Below, piece after piece: positions 43,658-53,186 of a DNA stretch of 62,304 nucleotides (position 1 is the stretch's first letter; each line of letters starts with the position of its first letter). The notes under the pieces were generated by a model. That model searched no databases and was not told the origin of the DNA. It was given only the letters and a program-made list of their open reading frames with translations. The DNA comes from Chloroflexota bacterium (GTDB lineage Bacteria > Chloroflexota > Anaerolineae > Caldilineales > Caldilineaceae): NCBI GenBank assembly GCA_018969295.1, contig JAGWYN010000025.1, forward strand, positions 1 through 62,304, written 5' to 3'. Both the position numbers and the translations under genes were made by a program.

Positions 43658-45637
43658 CTACAAAGCGTAGAGACCCTGGAAAAGCTCGAGCAGCTCTGCC
43701 CGTTCTGCGCGCACATAGACCGGGATCTGCTCCAACGGCGCCTCGGCCACGACGCGTTGCCCCCCTGCGTACTCCTTGCCCGTCCAGGCGTCACACCAGC
43801 GCGTCCCTGCAGGAAGGTAGACCTCCCGGCTGCGGGCCTGATACCGCAGAATGGGGGCGACCAGGAGATCGGGGCCAAAGAGGAACTGATCTTCGACCGT
43901 GGCGGCCTGTGCATCTTCGGCGAAGTCAAAAAAGAGGGGTCTCATCGGCGGCACACCTCGTGCGGAGGCCAGCCGCATCTGCTGCATGACATACGGACGC
44001 AAGCGCTCCCGGAGGAAGATCGCAGCACGGATGTGTCGATAGGCGTCGCCCCCGACAGTCCAGGCTTCGTTGTTCTTGCGGTGGCCATGGGTCCGAAACA
44101 CTGGGGTGAACACCCCATATTGGTACCAGCGCACCATCAGCTCATGGAAACGATCGCTCTGGTTGTCATGGGTGACAAACCCCCCAATTTCGCTGGCCCC
44201 CCACGGAATGCCGCTCATGGCCAGGTTGAGCCCTGCTTTCAGATACTCTTCCAGGTGCTCGAAGGAGGACATGATGTCGTGGGCGGCCGGCGCCGCGCCG
44301 TACCGCTGCGAACCGGCCCAAGAGTTGCGGCAGATCGTCACCACTTCCGGTTCGCCGGCGGCCAGAAGACCCTCATAGATGTTCTTCTGATGGGCCACGG
44401 GGAAATATCCGTGCGCCGCTTTGGCCGGGCCGATGTGGTAGAGCACCTTGTCGTAGTCCTGGATTTCATGAAAATCATCGCAGGGGTCCAGCCAAAATGT
44501 GCGGATGCCCAGGTCAAAATAGTTCTCTTTCCATTTTCCCCAGAGATAGGCGGCCGCAGCCGGGTTTGTCGGATCGTACTGGTAGCGTGGCCCCCGAAAA
44601 TCGACAGTGTCCCATTTGTCGTCGACAGAACCGGTGAAGAGCCCTTGCGCTTTCATCGGCGCATAATTTTCACTGCGCTCGTCGACCAGAATCCAGGGAG
44701 AGATCATGATGCGCACCCCCATCCGATCCAGCTCCTCGACCATCGCCGGGGGATCGGGCCAGAAGGCGGGATCCAGTTTCCAGTCCCCCTCGTATTGCCA
44801 GTGCAGGAAGTCGATCACGAGCACCGAAACTGGCAGGTTGAGGCGTGCAAACTCGCGCGCGACGCCGACAAATTCTTCCTGTGTCTCATAACGCAATTTG
44901 CACTGCCAGAGGCCAGAGGCCCAGTAGGGGAATTCAGGGGCATGCCCGGAAACATCTGCGTAGTGTTCCAGAATCTCGGCATAGGAGTCGCCTGCGGTGA
45001 TGTAGTAATCGATCTGCGGGCAGCCGTAGGAGACCCAACGGGTCAGATTGTGGGCCAGCTCCACCCGGCCCAAGGAGGGGTTGTTCCACAAAAAGCCATA
45101 TCCTGCGCTGGAAACCAGAAAGGGGACCACATGTTTGACGTGGCGCTGGTACAGATCGATGACGCTCCCTTTGAGGTCCACCCGCCCGGTTGCGTTCAGC
45201 CCCATCCCATAGAAGCGTTCGCCCTCACGGGGTGCGAAATGGACCTCGGTATGTGCCAGCCCATCGGGGGCAGGTCGGTAGATGCGGGTGCCCGGGTTGT
45301 GGGCATGAACGACATAGTCCTGCTCGCGCAGGATCATCTCTGCCCGGTCGCCGGTGTGGCGAAAAAATTGCAGATATCCCGACTGGGTAAAGATGTCCTG
45401 CACCCGGGCCGAAATTTTCCCGTTGCGGATCACGGCCGCATCTTCTGTGAGTTCGATCGTCGCCTCGCCCCCAACCGGTTCTGTCAGGGCCCAGGGGGTC
45501 TCGAGAATTTCCGGGCCGATTGTCGCGCGCACGCGCAGCCCATCTTTCCCCCAGGGCTCGATGCACAAGAGTTCGTTGCCAAGCCGGTGGATGAGCCTGT
45601 TCCCGTCCACCGTCATTCTTTCTTTCTGTTCGTTCAT
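43658..45637 (-). CDS. Glycoside hydrolase family 31 (alpha-glucosidase/alpha-xylosidase-like)
   Basis: 659 aa. Retaining glycosidase acting on terminal alpha-linked sugars, probably cytosolic (no signal peptide). N-terminal beta-sandwich contains FYGMGLNATGRVDLKG. The GH31 barrel has FPYWASGLWQCKLRYETQEE, VLVIDFLHWQYEGDWKLDPA and the nucleophile Asp in TFWLDPCDD, which differs from the common WxDMNE. A candidate acid Asp lies in APAAHDIMSSFEHL. The C-terminal end LVAPILRYQARSREVYLPAG is typical. Last gene of the sugar ABC operon, so it probably hydrolyses the imported oligosaccharide. Confidence 0.9.
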   Translation of the reverse strand: MNEQKERMTVDGNRLIHRLGNELLCIEPWGKDGLRVRATIGPEILETPWALTEPVGGEATIELTEDAAVIRNGKISARVQDIFTQSGYLQFFRHTGDRAEMILREQDYVVHAHNPGTRIYRPAPDGLAHTEVHFAPREGERFYGMGLNATGRVDLKGSVIDLYQRHVKHVVPFLVSSAGYGFLWNNPSLGRVELAHNLTRWVSYGCPQIDYYITAGDSYAEILEHYADVSGHAPEFPYWASGLWQCKLRYETQEEFVGVAREFARLNLPVSVLVIDFLHWQYEGDWKLDPAFWPDPPAMVEELDRMGVRIMISPWILVDERSENYAPMKAQGLFTGSVDDKWDTVDFRGPRYQYDPTNPAAAAYLWGKWKENYFDLGIRTFWLDPCDDFHEIQDYDKVLYHIGPAKAAHGYFPVAHQKNIYEGLLAAGEPEVVTICRNSWAGSQRYGAAPAAHDIMSSFEHLEEYLKAGLNLAMSGIPWGASEIGGFVTHDNQSDRFHELMVRWYQYGVFTPVFRTHGHRKNNEAWTVGGDAYRHIRAAIFLRERLRPYVMQQMRLASARGVPPMRPLFFDFAEDAQAATVEDQFLFGPDLLVAPILRYQARSREVYLPAGTRWCDAWTGKEYAGGQRVVAEAPLEQIPVYVRAERAELLELFQGLYAL

Positions 45638-45673
45638 CGGTGCCTTCCCATCGCAATGTTGTTTGGAAAAAAG

Positions 45674-46570
45674 TTACTCTTTCAGCCCGGTCATCACCAC
45701 CCCTTCGATGAAGTAGCGCTGGGCGAAAAAGAACAAGATCAGCACTGGAACCGTCATAATCACGGCAGCCGCCATCAGGAGATCCCACCGAGTCTGCAAA
45801 AGGGCGCCGCGAAAGAGCGCCAGCCCCATTGCAACCGTATATTTTTCGTTGGTGCTCAGGTAAAGCAGCGGGCCGATGAAATCGTTCCAGGCATTCAGAA
45901 AGGTAAAGACCGCCACGGTGGCCAGTGCAGGTTTTGCCAGGGGCAAAACAATGCGTGCGTAGATACTCAACTCGCCACAGCCGTCGATCCGGGCCGCGTC
46001 GGCCAGCTCTTGGGGGAGCGTGCGAAAAAATTGGGTCAACAAGAAGATGTTGAACGCCCCTCCGCCAAAAAAGGCCGGGACGATAAACGGCAGGTAGGTG
46101 TCGATCCAGCCCAGCCGGCTGAAGAGAACAAAGGTGGGCACGATCAGGATCACGCTGGGCAGCATCATGGTGCCGATCACCACGCTGAACCAGAACCTGC
46201 GGCCCCAGAATTCCAGCCGTGAAAACCCATATGCGCAGAACGATGCGGCCCACAGAATGGCAATTTCGTTCATAAGCACGATATAGAGCGTGTTGCGCAC
46301 GTAGAGATGAAACGGTTTGACCACAAAAACGTCGATGTAGTTTTCGAAGTGGGGCGGGTTGGGCAGCCATTGGGGTGGGTACATGAAGACCGAGAGCTGG
46401 TCTTTCAACGAACTGCTGGCCATCCAGAGAAAAGGCAGGATCATGGTCGACGCGCCCAGAATCAGCAGCAGCCAGATCACAAAGCGCCCCCAGCGCCTCC
46501 GGGCTGCATGGTTGTGGGGATCCCCTGGCCAGACGCTCGGGTTGGATATTGGTTTTGAAGAGGACGTCAC
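45674..46570 (-). CDS. Sugar ABC transporter permease, MalG type
   Basis: 298 aa, six hydrophobic helices, EAA loop ADAARIDGCGELSIYARIVL and the usual C-terminal end FIEGVVMTGLKE. Overlaps the upstream permease gene by 4 bp and lies 36 bp before the GH31 gene. Carbohydrate importer, ligand unknown. Confidence 0.92.
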   Translation of the reverse strand: MTSSSKPISNPSVWPGDPHNHAARRRWGRFVIWLLLILGASTMILPFLWMASSSLKDQLSVFMYPPQWLPNPPHFENYIDVFVVKPFHLYVRNTLYIVLMNEIAILWAASFCAYGFSRLEFWGRRFWFSVVIGTMMLPSVILIVPTFVLFSRLGWIDTYLPFIVPAFFGGGAFNIFLLTQFFRTLPQELADAARIDGCGELSIYARIVLPLAKPALATVAVFTFLNAWNDFIGPLLYLSTNEKYTVAMGLALFRGALLQTRWDLLMAAAVIMTVPVLILFFFAQRYFIEGVVMTGLKE

Positions 46571-47490
46571 GATTCCCTGCCTCCGTAGTGCACCGAACCG
46601 CCGATGTATTTGAAGATAATGGCCACCAACGCCACAATGATCACGAACAGCACCCAGGAGAGCGCCGCAGCCTCCCCCATGTGGAAGTTTTTGAAGCCTG
46701 TGCGGTAGATGTGGAGCACATAGAAGAGCGTGGCGTTGTCAGGCCCTCCGCCGGTGATCAGATAGCCTGCAGTAAAGACCTGAAACGACCCGATGATGCC
46801 CATGACCAGGGTAAAAAAGATGACCGGCGACATGAGCGGAATCGTGATATGACGCAGTTTGTGCCAGCGCCCAGCCCCGTCGATGTCCGCCGCTTCGTAG
46901 TAGACATCTGGGACCCCTTGGAGGCCCGCCAGATAGATGACCATGGTCGACCCCAACCCCCACAGGCTCACCAGAATCAGGGAGAAGAGGGCCAGGTTGG
47001 GGTCGACCAGCCAACGAACTTTGGGCAGCCCAACGGCTCGCAAGAGAATGTTCAAAAAACCAAATTCGGTGTTCAAGATCCACGCCCAGAGGATCGAGCC
47101 TGCCACGGCAGGGACTACGACAGGCAGATAGTAAAGGGTACGAAAAAAGTGGATGCCGCGCACCTTCGTATTCATCAACAGCGCGACCGCAAACGCCAGC
47201 AGCATGGTCAGCGGCACGGAAAAGAGGGTGTAGATGACCGTGACCTTCAAAGATTGCCAGAACAGTTCGTCGCGCAGCAGACTGGCAAAATTTTCCAGAA
47301 AAATGAATCTGGGGGGCGTCATCATGTTCCAGTCCTGAAAGGCCATCCAGATGGCAGTCGCCGTCGGGAGGAGGAACCAGAGCAAAAAGCCGAGCAGAAA
47401 CGGTGCGATAAAAAGATAGCCCATCAGATTTCTGCGGGCTCGGTTTGTGTGCGGCAGCAGCCGCGTACGCCATCCTGGGTTGACTGGCAT
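46567..47490 (-). CDS. Sugar ABC transporter permease, MalF type
   Basis: 307 aa from the ATG at 47490, which has AAGGAG upstream; a longer open frame runs back through the intercistronic hairpin but has no support. N-terminal helix YLFIAPFLLGFLLWFLLPTA and EAA loop YEAADIDGAGRWHKLRHITI are clear. Partner of the 45674 permease. Confidence 0.92.
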   Translation of the reverse strand: MPVNPGWRTRLLPHTNRARRNLMGYLFIAPFLLGFLLWFLLPTATAIWMAFQDWNMMTPPRFIFLENFASLLRDELFWQSLKVTVIYTLFSVPLTMLLAFAVALLMNTKVRGIHFFRTLYYLPVVVPAVAGSILWAWILNTEFGFLNILLRAVGLPKVRWLVDPNLALFSLILVSLWGLGSTMVIYLAGLQGVPDVYYEAADIDGAGRWHKLRHITIPLMSPVIFFTLVMGIIGSFQVFTAGYLITGGGPDNATLFYVLHIYRTGFKNFHMGEAAALSWVLFVIIVALVAIIFKYIGGSVHYGGRES

Positions 47491-47526
47491 CGAAGGTCTC
47501 CTTGTCGGGCAGGCAATCGAAACAAG

Positions 47527-47556
47527 CTCCAGCACCACCGGCCGGTGGCGCTGGAG
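47527..47556 (-). promoter_or_regulatory. Intercistronic hairpin between binding-protein and permease genes
   Basis: 15-bp arms with a single mismatch and no loop, centred on CCGGCCGG, in the 156-bp gap 91 nt after the binding-protein stop. No U-tract. Same placement as the hairpins at 15535 and 25876. Confidence 0.65.
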
Positions 47557-47646
47557 GGGTTCGCCTCGAACATCTCCAGGTGCGGCGGCCAGGCTCTTTG
47601 GGGCAGAGGGCGGGCACCTCTCCACTGCAAGCCGATGGCCGGCACC

Positions 47647-49050
47647 TTAGCTGGTGGCGAGAATCTCGTTGGCGTTGTCGATGCTGTCCGCCATCGCCTC
47701 TTCGGCTGTCTTCGTGCCGTTCCAGACGCTCTCGAGCGCCGAGAAGATAACCTGCTTCGCCTCGGCAAAGCCAGCTGGGCAGAGCCAGGCCTGCGTGTGG
47801 TTGCGCACATACTTGTCGACCAGGTCATAATAGCCTGCAGGGTGGACGCCTTCGGTCGGGCTCTTGCGTTCGCTGATCCAGCTTTCCAGCCCCTCGGGGG
47901 TCATCAGTGCGGTCTGGTTGGGCCACCAAAGCCCGATTTTGAGGAAGGTGCTCTGGTAGATCGGGTTGGCGGTCATGCGCACCCATTTGTAGGCTTCATC
48001 GGGGTGCTGGGTCGCCTTCATGGCGGCCCGTACATCGGCCACCACAACGGTGCCGGTCTGCTTCATCTTGGGCAGGCAGGCAACCCCGAGGTCGGCGTTG
48101 ATTTTGTGGGTCCAGGCCAGCGCATAGGTGCCATCGACCGCCATAGCCAGCTTGCGGTTTTCGAGCATCTGGGTGTTGCTCATGCCCAGATCTTTGAGAT
48201 TGGAGCCCAACGGTGCGACATGGTGCTTGTGCATCAGGTCAGCCACATTCTGCAGCCCTTCCACAGCGGCTGGCTCGGCAAAATTGAAACGGTTTGTGCT
48301 TTCGTCGTAGGATTGCACGCCATTTTGCAGCAGGAAGGTCTCTGGGAAATAGCCGCCGGTCTGGTGGTCGATCCCCCACTGCACAATGTCCTGGGGGTCA
48401 AACCCGGCGTCGTCGGGATGCCGCCCCTGGCTGTCCAAGGTCAACTGTTTCGCCACTTCGATAAAGTGGTCCCACGTCCAAGCCTTCTCCGGGTCTGTGG
48501 AGGGGGGCTCGATGCCAGCCTCCTGGAACATTTCGTTGTTGTAGAAGAGATGGCCGCCGACCCAGCAGCAGCCGATGCCGTGCCACCGGCCTTCGTAGGC
48601 AGAGCGGCTGTCCTCCTGCGGCTGCAGGAAATAGCGCTCAACATCGAGCTCAGAATCGGCGTCCAGATAGTCCTGGATGTCCAGCATCAACCCTTGTTTG
48701 CAGAACGTCTTGTAGTAATCCTGGGGAGTGAACAAGGTGTCTGGGGACGTGCCGGCAGCCACCATGGAAGTCAGCTTCGACATGTAATCTTCGGGGGTGT
48801 GCAGCCAGGTGACCTTGACGCCAGGGTTTTCTCCCTCGAACAGTGCGATCAGGTCGAGCACCGCCTGGCTTTCTTCAGGCCCGCCCCATCCCATGAAACT
48901 GATGGTCACGTCCGCAGCCGCTGGCTGGCCCGCCCCCTCCCCTGCCGGCAGACTGCCTGACGACGGCAGACAGCCCGCCAGACTGGCACCGGCAGCCACC
49001 ACTGCGGTCAGGCGCAGCATCTCTCGTCGACTCAACATTTTTCCATCCAT
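47647..49050 (-). CDS. Sugar ABC transporter substrate-binding lipoprotein (family 1, Tat signal)
   Basis: 467 aa from the ATG at 49050 (AAAGGAG upstream). The signal carries a twin-arginine (SRREMLRL, Arg8-Arg9) and a lipobox SLAGC (Cys27), so it is probably exported folded by Tat and lipidated. The SBP_bac_1 fold is complete: VTISFMGWGGPEESQAVLDL, KLTSMVAAGTSPDTLFTPQD, WHGIGCCWVGGHLFYNNEMF. First gene of the operon ending in GH31. No linked ATPase. Confidence 0.88.
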   Translation of the reverse strand: MDGKMLSRREMLRLTAVVAAGASLAGCLPSSGSLPAGEGAGQPAAADVTISFMGWGGPEESQAVLDLIALFEGENPGVKVTWLHTPEDYMSKLTSMVAAGTSPDTLFTPQDYYKTFCKQGLMLDIQDYLDADSELDVERYFLQPQEDSRSAYEGRWHGIGCCWVGGHLFYNNEMFQEAGIEPPSTDPEKAWTWDHFIEVAKQLTLDSQGRHPDDAGFDPQDIVQWGIDHQTGGYFPETFLLQNGVQSYDESTNRFNFAEPAAVEGLQNVADLMHKHHVAPLGSNLKDLGMSNTQMLENRKLAMAVDGTYALAWTHKINADLGVACLPKMKQTGTVVVADVRAAMKATQHPDEAYKWVRMTANPIYQSTFLKIGLWWPNQTALMTPEGLESWISERKSPTEGVHPAGYYDLVDKYVRNHTQAWLCPAGFAEAKQVIFSALESVWNGTKTAEEAMADSIDNANEILATS

Positions 49051-49126
49051 CTTACACGCTCCTTTGTGGTTGAACGAACCCCTGATCCCAACGTGGGTTG
49101 CAGAAACTTCACATTGCGATTTTGCT

Positions 49127-49154
49127 TTGACAGAGCTTGAGGTCTTGCTATAGT
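49127..49154 (+). promoter_or_regulatory. Strong sigma-70-type promoter of the REC regulator gene
   Basis: Perfect TTGACA, a 16-bp spacer and TATAGT. Transcription would begin near 49161, inside or after the AGGAGG at 49157, which affects which start codon of the next gene is used. Confidence 0.65.
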
Positions 49155-49218
49155 ATAGGAGGGACTGTTGCCACGCGTCCACGCCAGTTTTGTGCCAGAG
49201 TTGTGCCAATCTGCAGAC

Positions 49219-50484
49219 ATGCTCACCTACGATGCCTTTGCCAAAGAGTTCAAGACCGCGCTGGTCAGGCTCCACGACCCTGACTATCGGCCCGCAGAAG
49301 GGCTGCTGAAGGCCCTCGGCTGTCCCGCCCATGAAGGCAAGGCTGCGCTGTGGGGGTTGATCCTGGCCGGCATCGAACGTCTCAAACCGCCAGCAGAGAC
49401 CCCTCCGAGCGCCTACGTGGCGTTGCGCTACGATCTGCTGCACAGCCGTTTTCAACTGAAGCTTACGCAGGAGGAGACCGCCTATCAGCTGAACGTCAGC
49501 CGGCGGACCGTCAACCGTCTGCAGCCCAGCGCGATCGAGGCGCTGACCGTGGCACTCTGGCCGCAAAATGCCCAGACAGCGCCAGCTCTCCCGACCGCTG
49601 CCCCCTCTTCCTCTCTCGACGAGACAGACTGGAATGCTCAGCTCCAGCGAGAGGTGCACAGCCTGGCGTCGAAGGCGCCCAGCGTGAATGCTGTGGTCAA
49701 CGAAGTCATCTACGATGTGCTGGAACTGCTGCGGGCCATGCCCTCCACCCAACAGGTCACCGTGAAACTCATCTCCGTCCAGCCCAATCTGGTTGCGCCG
49801 GTTCACCCTGTGCTGCTCCACCAGATCCTGCTTTCGGCCCTGACCCATCTGGCCACATACGTTGTGGAAGGGGAGATCGCCCTCTATGCCCGTCTGGAGA
49901 ACGGCAACGCCCGGATCTCCCTGGCCGGAGCCGTGGCCCAGCCTGGGGTGCGCAAGGCCGACCTGGGGCGGGATCTGCCCACAGCCAAAGACGTTGCCGT
50001 CGAAACCCTGCTCGAAGCGGAGCGCGCCTACATCTGGATCACCACGCCAGCCATCGGGAAGGTCAAGGTGCTGGTCGTCGACGACAACGAAGACATTGTG
50101 GGCTTTTATCGCGACGCCACGATCGGGACGCGCTATCATCTGATGTCGATCGCGCAGGGGGGGCAGCTCTCCGCTGCGGTGCAGGCCCTTGCTCCCGACC
50201 TCATCGTGCTGGACATTATGCTGCCCGACATCGATGGGTGGCGGCTGCTGATGCGGCTTCACGAAGACCCTGCCACCCGACATATCCCGGTCGTGGTCTG
50301 CACCGTGATCCGAGAAGAACAGCTTGCGCTGGCTTTGGGAGCAGCCTGCTACCTGGCCAAGCCCGTGCGGCCCGCTGTGTTTATCGGAGCCCTGGATCAA
50401 CTTTGCCCACAGGCTGCAGAAGAAGCTTCGAGAGTGTCAACGAACAGCGAACGAGTTGGGAGCTCGAAAACCCTTCCGCCGTAG
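49219..50484 (+). CDS. Response regulator with N-terminal HTH-like and HATPase-like regions
   Basis: 421 aa from the ATG at 49219. The alternative TTG at 49168 has a textbook AGGAGG but that lies at the predicted transcription start. Residues about 1-110 include an HTH-like segment (KLTQEETAYQLNVSRRTVNR). The middle (about 150-275) resembles a degenerate histidine-kinase ATPase core (HPVLLHQILLSALTHLATYV). The C-terminus is a REC domain with VLVVDDNED, phospho-acceptor Asp in VLDIMLPDIDGW (about 332) and LAKPV. Its 3' end overlaps the convergent kinase gene by 104 bp. Confidence 0.8.
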   Translation: MLTYDAFAKEFKTALVRLHDPDYRPAEGLLKALGCPAHEGKAALWGLILAGIERLKPPAETPPSAYVALRYDLLHSRFQLKLTQEETAYQLNVSRRTVNRLQPSAIEALTVALWPQNAQTAPALPTAAPSSSLDETDWNAQLQREVHSLASKAPSVNAVVNEVIYDVLELLRAMPSTQQVTVKLISVQPNLVAPVHPVLLHQILLSALTHLATYVVEGEIALYARLENGNARISLAGAVAQPGVRKADLGRDLPTAKDVAVETLLEAERAYIWITTPAIGKVKVLVVDDNEDIVGFYRDATIGTRYHLMSIAQGGQLSAAVQALAPDLIVLDIMLPDIDGWRLLMRLHEDPATRHIPVVVCTVIREEQLALALGAACYLAKPVRPAVFIGALDQLCPQAAEEASRVSTNSERVGSSKTLPP

Positions 50485-52582
50485 CGACCACCATAAAATC
50501 GCTGCGCGGCGGCTGCTCGTAGGGATCCTGGGCAGAGACAAACAGGGTGGGCACCTTGGGGAGTGCGGCGTCGCTGGCCATCGTCTTCAACACCTGCCAG
50601 CCATCCATGTCGGGCATGACGATGTCCAGCAGCATCAGATCGGGGGGATGCAGGGCCAGCATCGCCAACGCCATCTGTCCATTGGTGGCTGCCTCGACGG
50701 TCAGGGTCTCGTCAAAAGCGCGCAGCAACTGACGCAGCAGTTCTATCTCGTCGGCCCCATCGTCCACGACCAGCACACGTCTCACTGGGGTGTCGACCAG
50801 CTGCAAGGCACGGGCCAGATTGGGGCGGGTGACCGGCTTGATAATCTGCCCCACCAATCCCAAAGAACGGGCGTACGCCAGGCTGTTTGGCACAGAACAG
50901 CCGATCACCGGCGTTCCTTTGGAGACCAGCGGGATTTCATCCACCCAACTGTGCAGCTCGGTCAGCGTCGCCATGTTGAGCAGAAGCGCATGGGCAGGCA
51001 CCAGCCGCAGGGCGGCCATCGTCTCTGCCTTCTCTTTCGTGTGCACCAGCTCCACATCCTCTGCAACATGTTCCAAAGCGTCGAACAGCGATCCTCCTTC
51101 ATCACAGACCAGAATGCGCGGGCGCAGGTGCGAATCAGGCAGCTGGGGCTTGGCGCGGCGTGGGTGCCAAAGCCACTCCTCCTGGATCTTCTGGCCGGGC
51201 CGCGCGCCTGGCTGGAGAAGTGCCAGGTCTTCGATCGGGGAAGAGAGGGGCAGCTCAAAGGCAAAAGTCGTGCCCACCCCCAACTCGCTTTCCACCCAGA
51301 TGCGCCCTTCATGCAGTTCGATAAACTGCTTGCTGATGCTGAGCCCGAGCCCTGTCCCCCCCTTGTTGCGCCACACCGTGCTGGTCCCCTGGGCAAAAGG
51401 CTCAAAAATACGTTCTCGATCCTGTGGCAAAATCCCTTGTCCTGTATCGGTGACCCGGACGCAGAGATGGCGTGTTTGCTGGCTGGCTTCAATCACAATC
51501 GAACCGTGATCGGTGTAGCGCACAGCGTTGCTCAGCAAGTTGAGCACCACCTGTTCGATCCGCGTGCGGTCACAGTACAGATCGGGCAGCCCTTCTGGAA
51601 TGTCCAGATACATCTCCAGCCGTTTGTTTTCGATCAGCGGGCGCACAGCTTCCACCGCCACTTGGATAATCGTCCGGAGGGGCACTCGTTCCCGGCGAAG
51701 CACCACATGATCTGTTTCGATCCGGCTCAGGTCCAACACATCGTTGATCATATCTGACAGATGCTGGCTGTTGCGGTGCACGACCCGCAGCGCATCGCGC
51801 ATGCGCGGGGAAAGCACCGCGTCGTAGTTCTCCGGCTTTTCAATCAGCAGGTCGGTCAGACCGATGATCATGTTGAGGGGGGTGCGAAATTCATGGCTGA
51901 CTCGAGCCACAAAACGGGTTTTGGCAGCCTGGGCTTCCTCTGCGATCGACTGCAAGGCAATCACCCGTCTGTTCATCAACGCCAGCTGCCGGTTGGCATG
52001 GGACAGATCGTCCAGCGCCTGTACCAGCTCTGCTCGGTGGTCCAACACATCGGCAAGCAGCCGCTGCGCCTGCTCAAAATAGCCGGCGTACCATTTCGTC
52101 TGCTGGCGGGTCTGATACGAGATCGCAGCGATGGCAAAGAAGAGTGCCCAGACCGACAGCAGCGCAGCCGGAGCTCCCTCGACCCCCAAAAACTGTGCCA
52201 GCAGCAGCACCCACACCGATTCTACAAAGGCTGTGAGGGCTGCTGCCGAAACACTCACCAGGCAGGCAGCGTATGCGGTGGGGATGATCGCCCAGCCGAG
52301 CGCGCCAGGGATCTCCAGCCACAGGCCATACGCGTGCACCAGCAGCGACAGCCCCAGCAGCGTAAACCACCGCCCGACCTGTGGCCGCCAGCCGCAAAGC
52401 AGCATACCCACCACAAAAACAAAGGCAACCACAATCGCAAGCAACATGGTTCTGCTGACGACAGACCAGGGCAAGGACAAGAGCTCAGCGCCAAAGGAAA
52501 CGACACATCCTATTCCCAGCACAAGGGTCAGGATCAGCCTTGCCGAGGTCAGGTACTCCCCATCAAAATCAGGATGTTTCAT
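50381..52582 (-). CDS. Hybrid histidine kinase with six membrane helices
   Basis: 733 aa. Residues about 12-155 form six helices, followed by a coiled coil, the HisKA box RVSHEFRTPLNMIIGL (His230), the N box LLSNAVRYTD, G1 DTGQGI and G2 GGTGLGLSI. A degenerate REC follows (acceptor position reads LLLNMAT instead of Asp), then a canonical REC (RRVLVVDDGADEIELL, LLDIVMPDMDGW). The C-terminal tail resembles the end of the related regulator. The ATG at 52582 overlaps the HhH gene by 14 bp. Likely partner: the convergent REC protein. Confidence 0.9.
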   Translation of the reverse strand: MKHPDFDGEYLTSARLILTLVLGIGCVVSFGAELLSLPWSVVSRTMLLAIVVAFVFVVGMLLCGWRPQVGRWFTLLGLSLLVHAYGLWLEIPGALGWAIIPTAYAACLVSVSAAALTAFVESVWVLLLAQFLGVEGAPAALLSVWALFFAIAAISYQTRQQTKWYAGYFEQAQRLLADVLDHRAELVQALDDLSHANRQLALMNRRVIALQSIAEEAQAAKTRFVARVSHEFRTPLNMIIGLTDLLIEKPENYDAVLSPRMRDALRVVHRNSQHLSDMINDVLDLSRIETDHVVLRRERVPLRTIIQVAVEAVRPLIENKRLEMYLDIPEGLPDLYCDRTRIEQVVLNLLSNAVRYTDHGSIVIEASQQTRHLCVRVTDTGQGILPQDRERIFEPFAQGTSTVWRNKGGTGLGLSISKQFIELHEGRIWVESELGVGTTFAFELPLSSPIEDLALLQPGARPGQKIQEEWLWHPRRAKPQLPDSHLRPRILVCDEGGSLFDALEHVAEDVELVHTKEKAETMAALRLVPAHALLLNMATLTELHSWVDEIPLVSKGTPVIGCSVPNSLAYARSLGLVGQIIKPVTRPNLARALQLVDTPVRRVLVVDDGADEIELLRQLLRAFDETLTVEAATNGQMALAMLALHPPDLMLLDIVMPDMDGWQVLKTMASDAALPKVPTLFVSAQDPYEQPPRSDFMVVATAEGFSSSQLVRCSLTLSKLLLQPVGKVDPGLR

Positions 52583-52994
52583 GCGATGGCACCAGTTGAC
52601 GGGCGGCTGCAATCCAGCCTGCATAGTCCGGCGGCAGCGGCGCGCGCGACGGACAAGCCTGTCGGAGCTGCTCAGGGGTGGCGGCGGCCACCGCCGCATA
52701 GGTGCGAAAGCCTCCTCTGGCCAGCCGTTCGGCGTAGACCTTGCCGATCCCCTGAATCTGCCGCAGATCGTCGATTCGCTCGGCAGGAAGAGGGCTCTTC
52801 TGGCTGCGCTGCGGGCTCAGACGCGCGAGATCAGCGTTCCACCGGGCCTGCATCTGACGGTTCTGCTCTGCTGCCTGGCTGCACTGCATCTGCAGCTGTG
52901 CCAACATGACTTCCTGCTCGCGGAGGCGGAGCGTCAGCCAGACCACAGCACCGATGAGCGCGCCAGCCCCCAGCCACTTCCACCCAATCCACAT
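52569..52994 (-). CDS. Membrane-anchored helix-hairpin-helix protein
   Basis: 141 aa: one N-terminal helix (WLGAGALIGAVVWLTLRL), a short coiled coil rich in Gln, and an HhH-like domain (DDLRQIQGIGKVYAERLARG, YAAVAAATPEQLRQAC). Such HhH/DUF4332-like modules bind DNA or proteins. Its stop overlaps the kinase start, so both are probably co-translated. Confidence 0.7.
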   Translation of the reverse strand: MWIGWKWLGAGALIGAVVWLTLRLREQEVMLAQLQMQCSQAAEQNRQMQARWNADLARLSPQRSQKSPLPAERIDDLRQIQGIGKVYAERLARGGFRTYAAVAAATPEQLRQACPSRAPLPPDYAGWIAAARQLVPSHETS

Positions 52995-53106
52995 AGAGCC
53001 CCCTCCGGCCTGCGTCGGTCTTGATTCACTGTTTTTGCGTTGATTTCATTATACCCGCAAGGAAATTGGGAGGCCAATCGCCGCGCGACGGCCCCGCCTC
53101 GCCCTC

Positions 53107-53141
53107 CTCTCTGGGGCGCAGAACCCTTTTTGTGGTGCAAT
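53107..53141 (+). repeat. 35-bp direct repeat, left copy
   Basis: 33 of 35 bases match 53848-53882; the copy spans CTCTCTGGGG through a GCAAT end. The two differences are transitions. The left copy has a TGCAAT in place of the TACAAT -10 box. Confidence 0.85.
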
Positions 53142-53186
53142 TTTTCTTCCAGCTGTGGGCCTGCTGTCGGCAAGAAGGGGGCCGGC

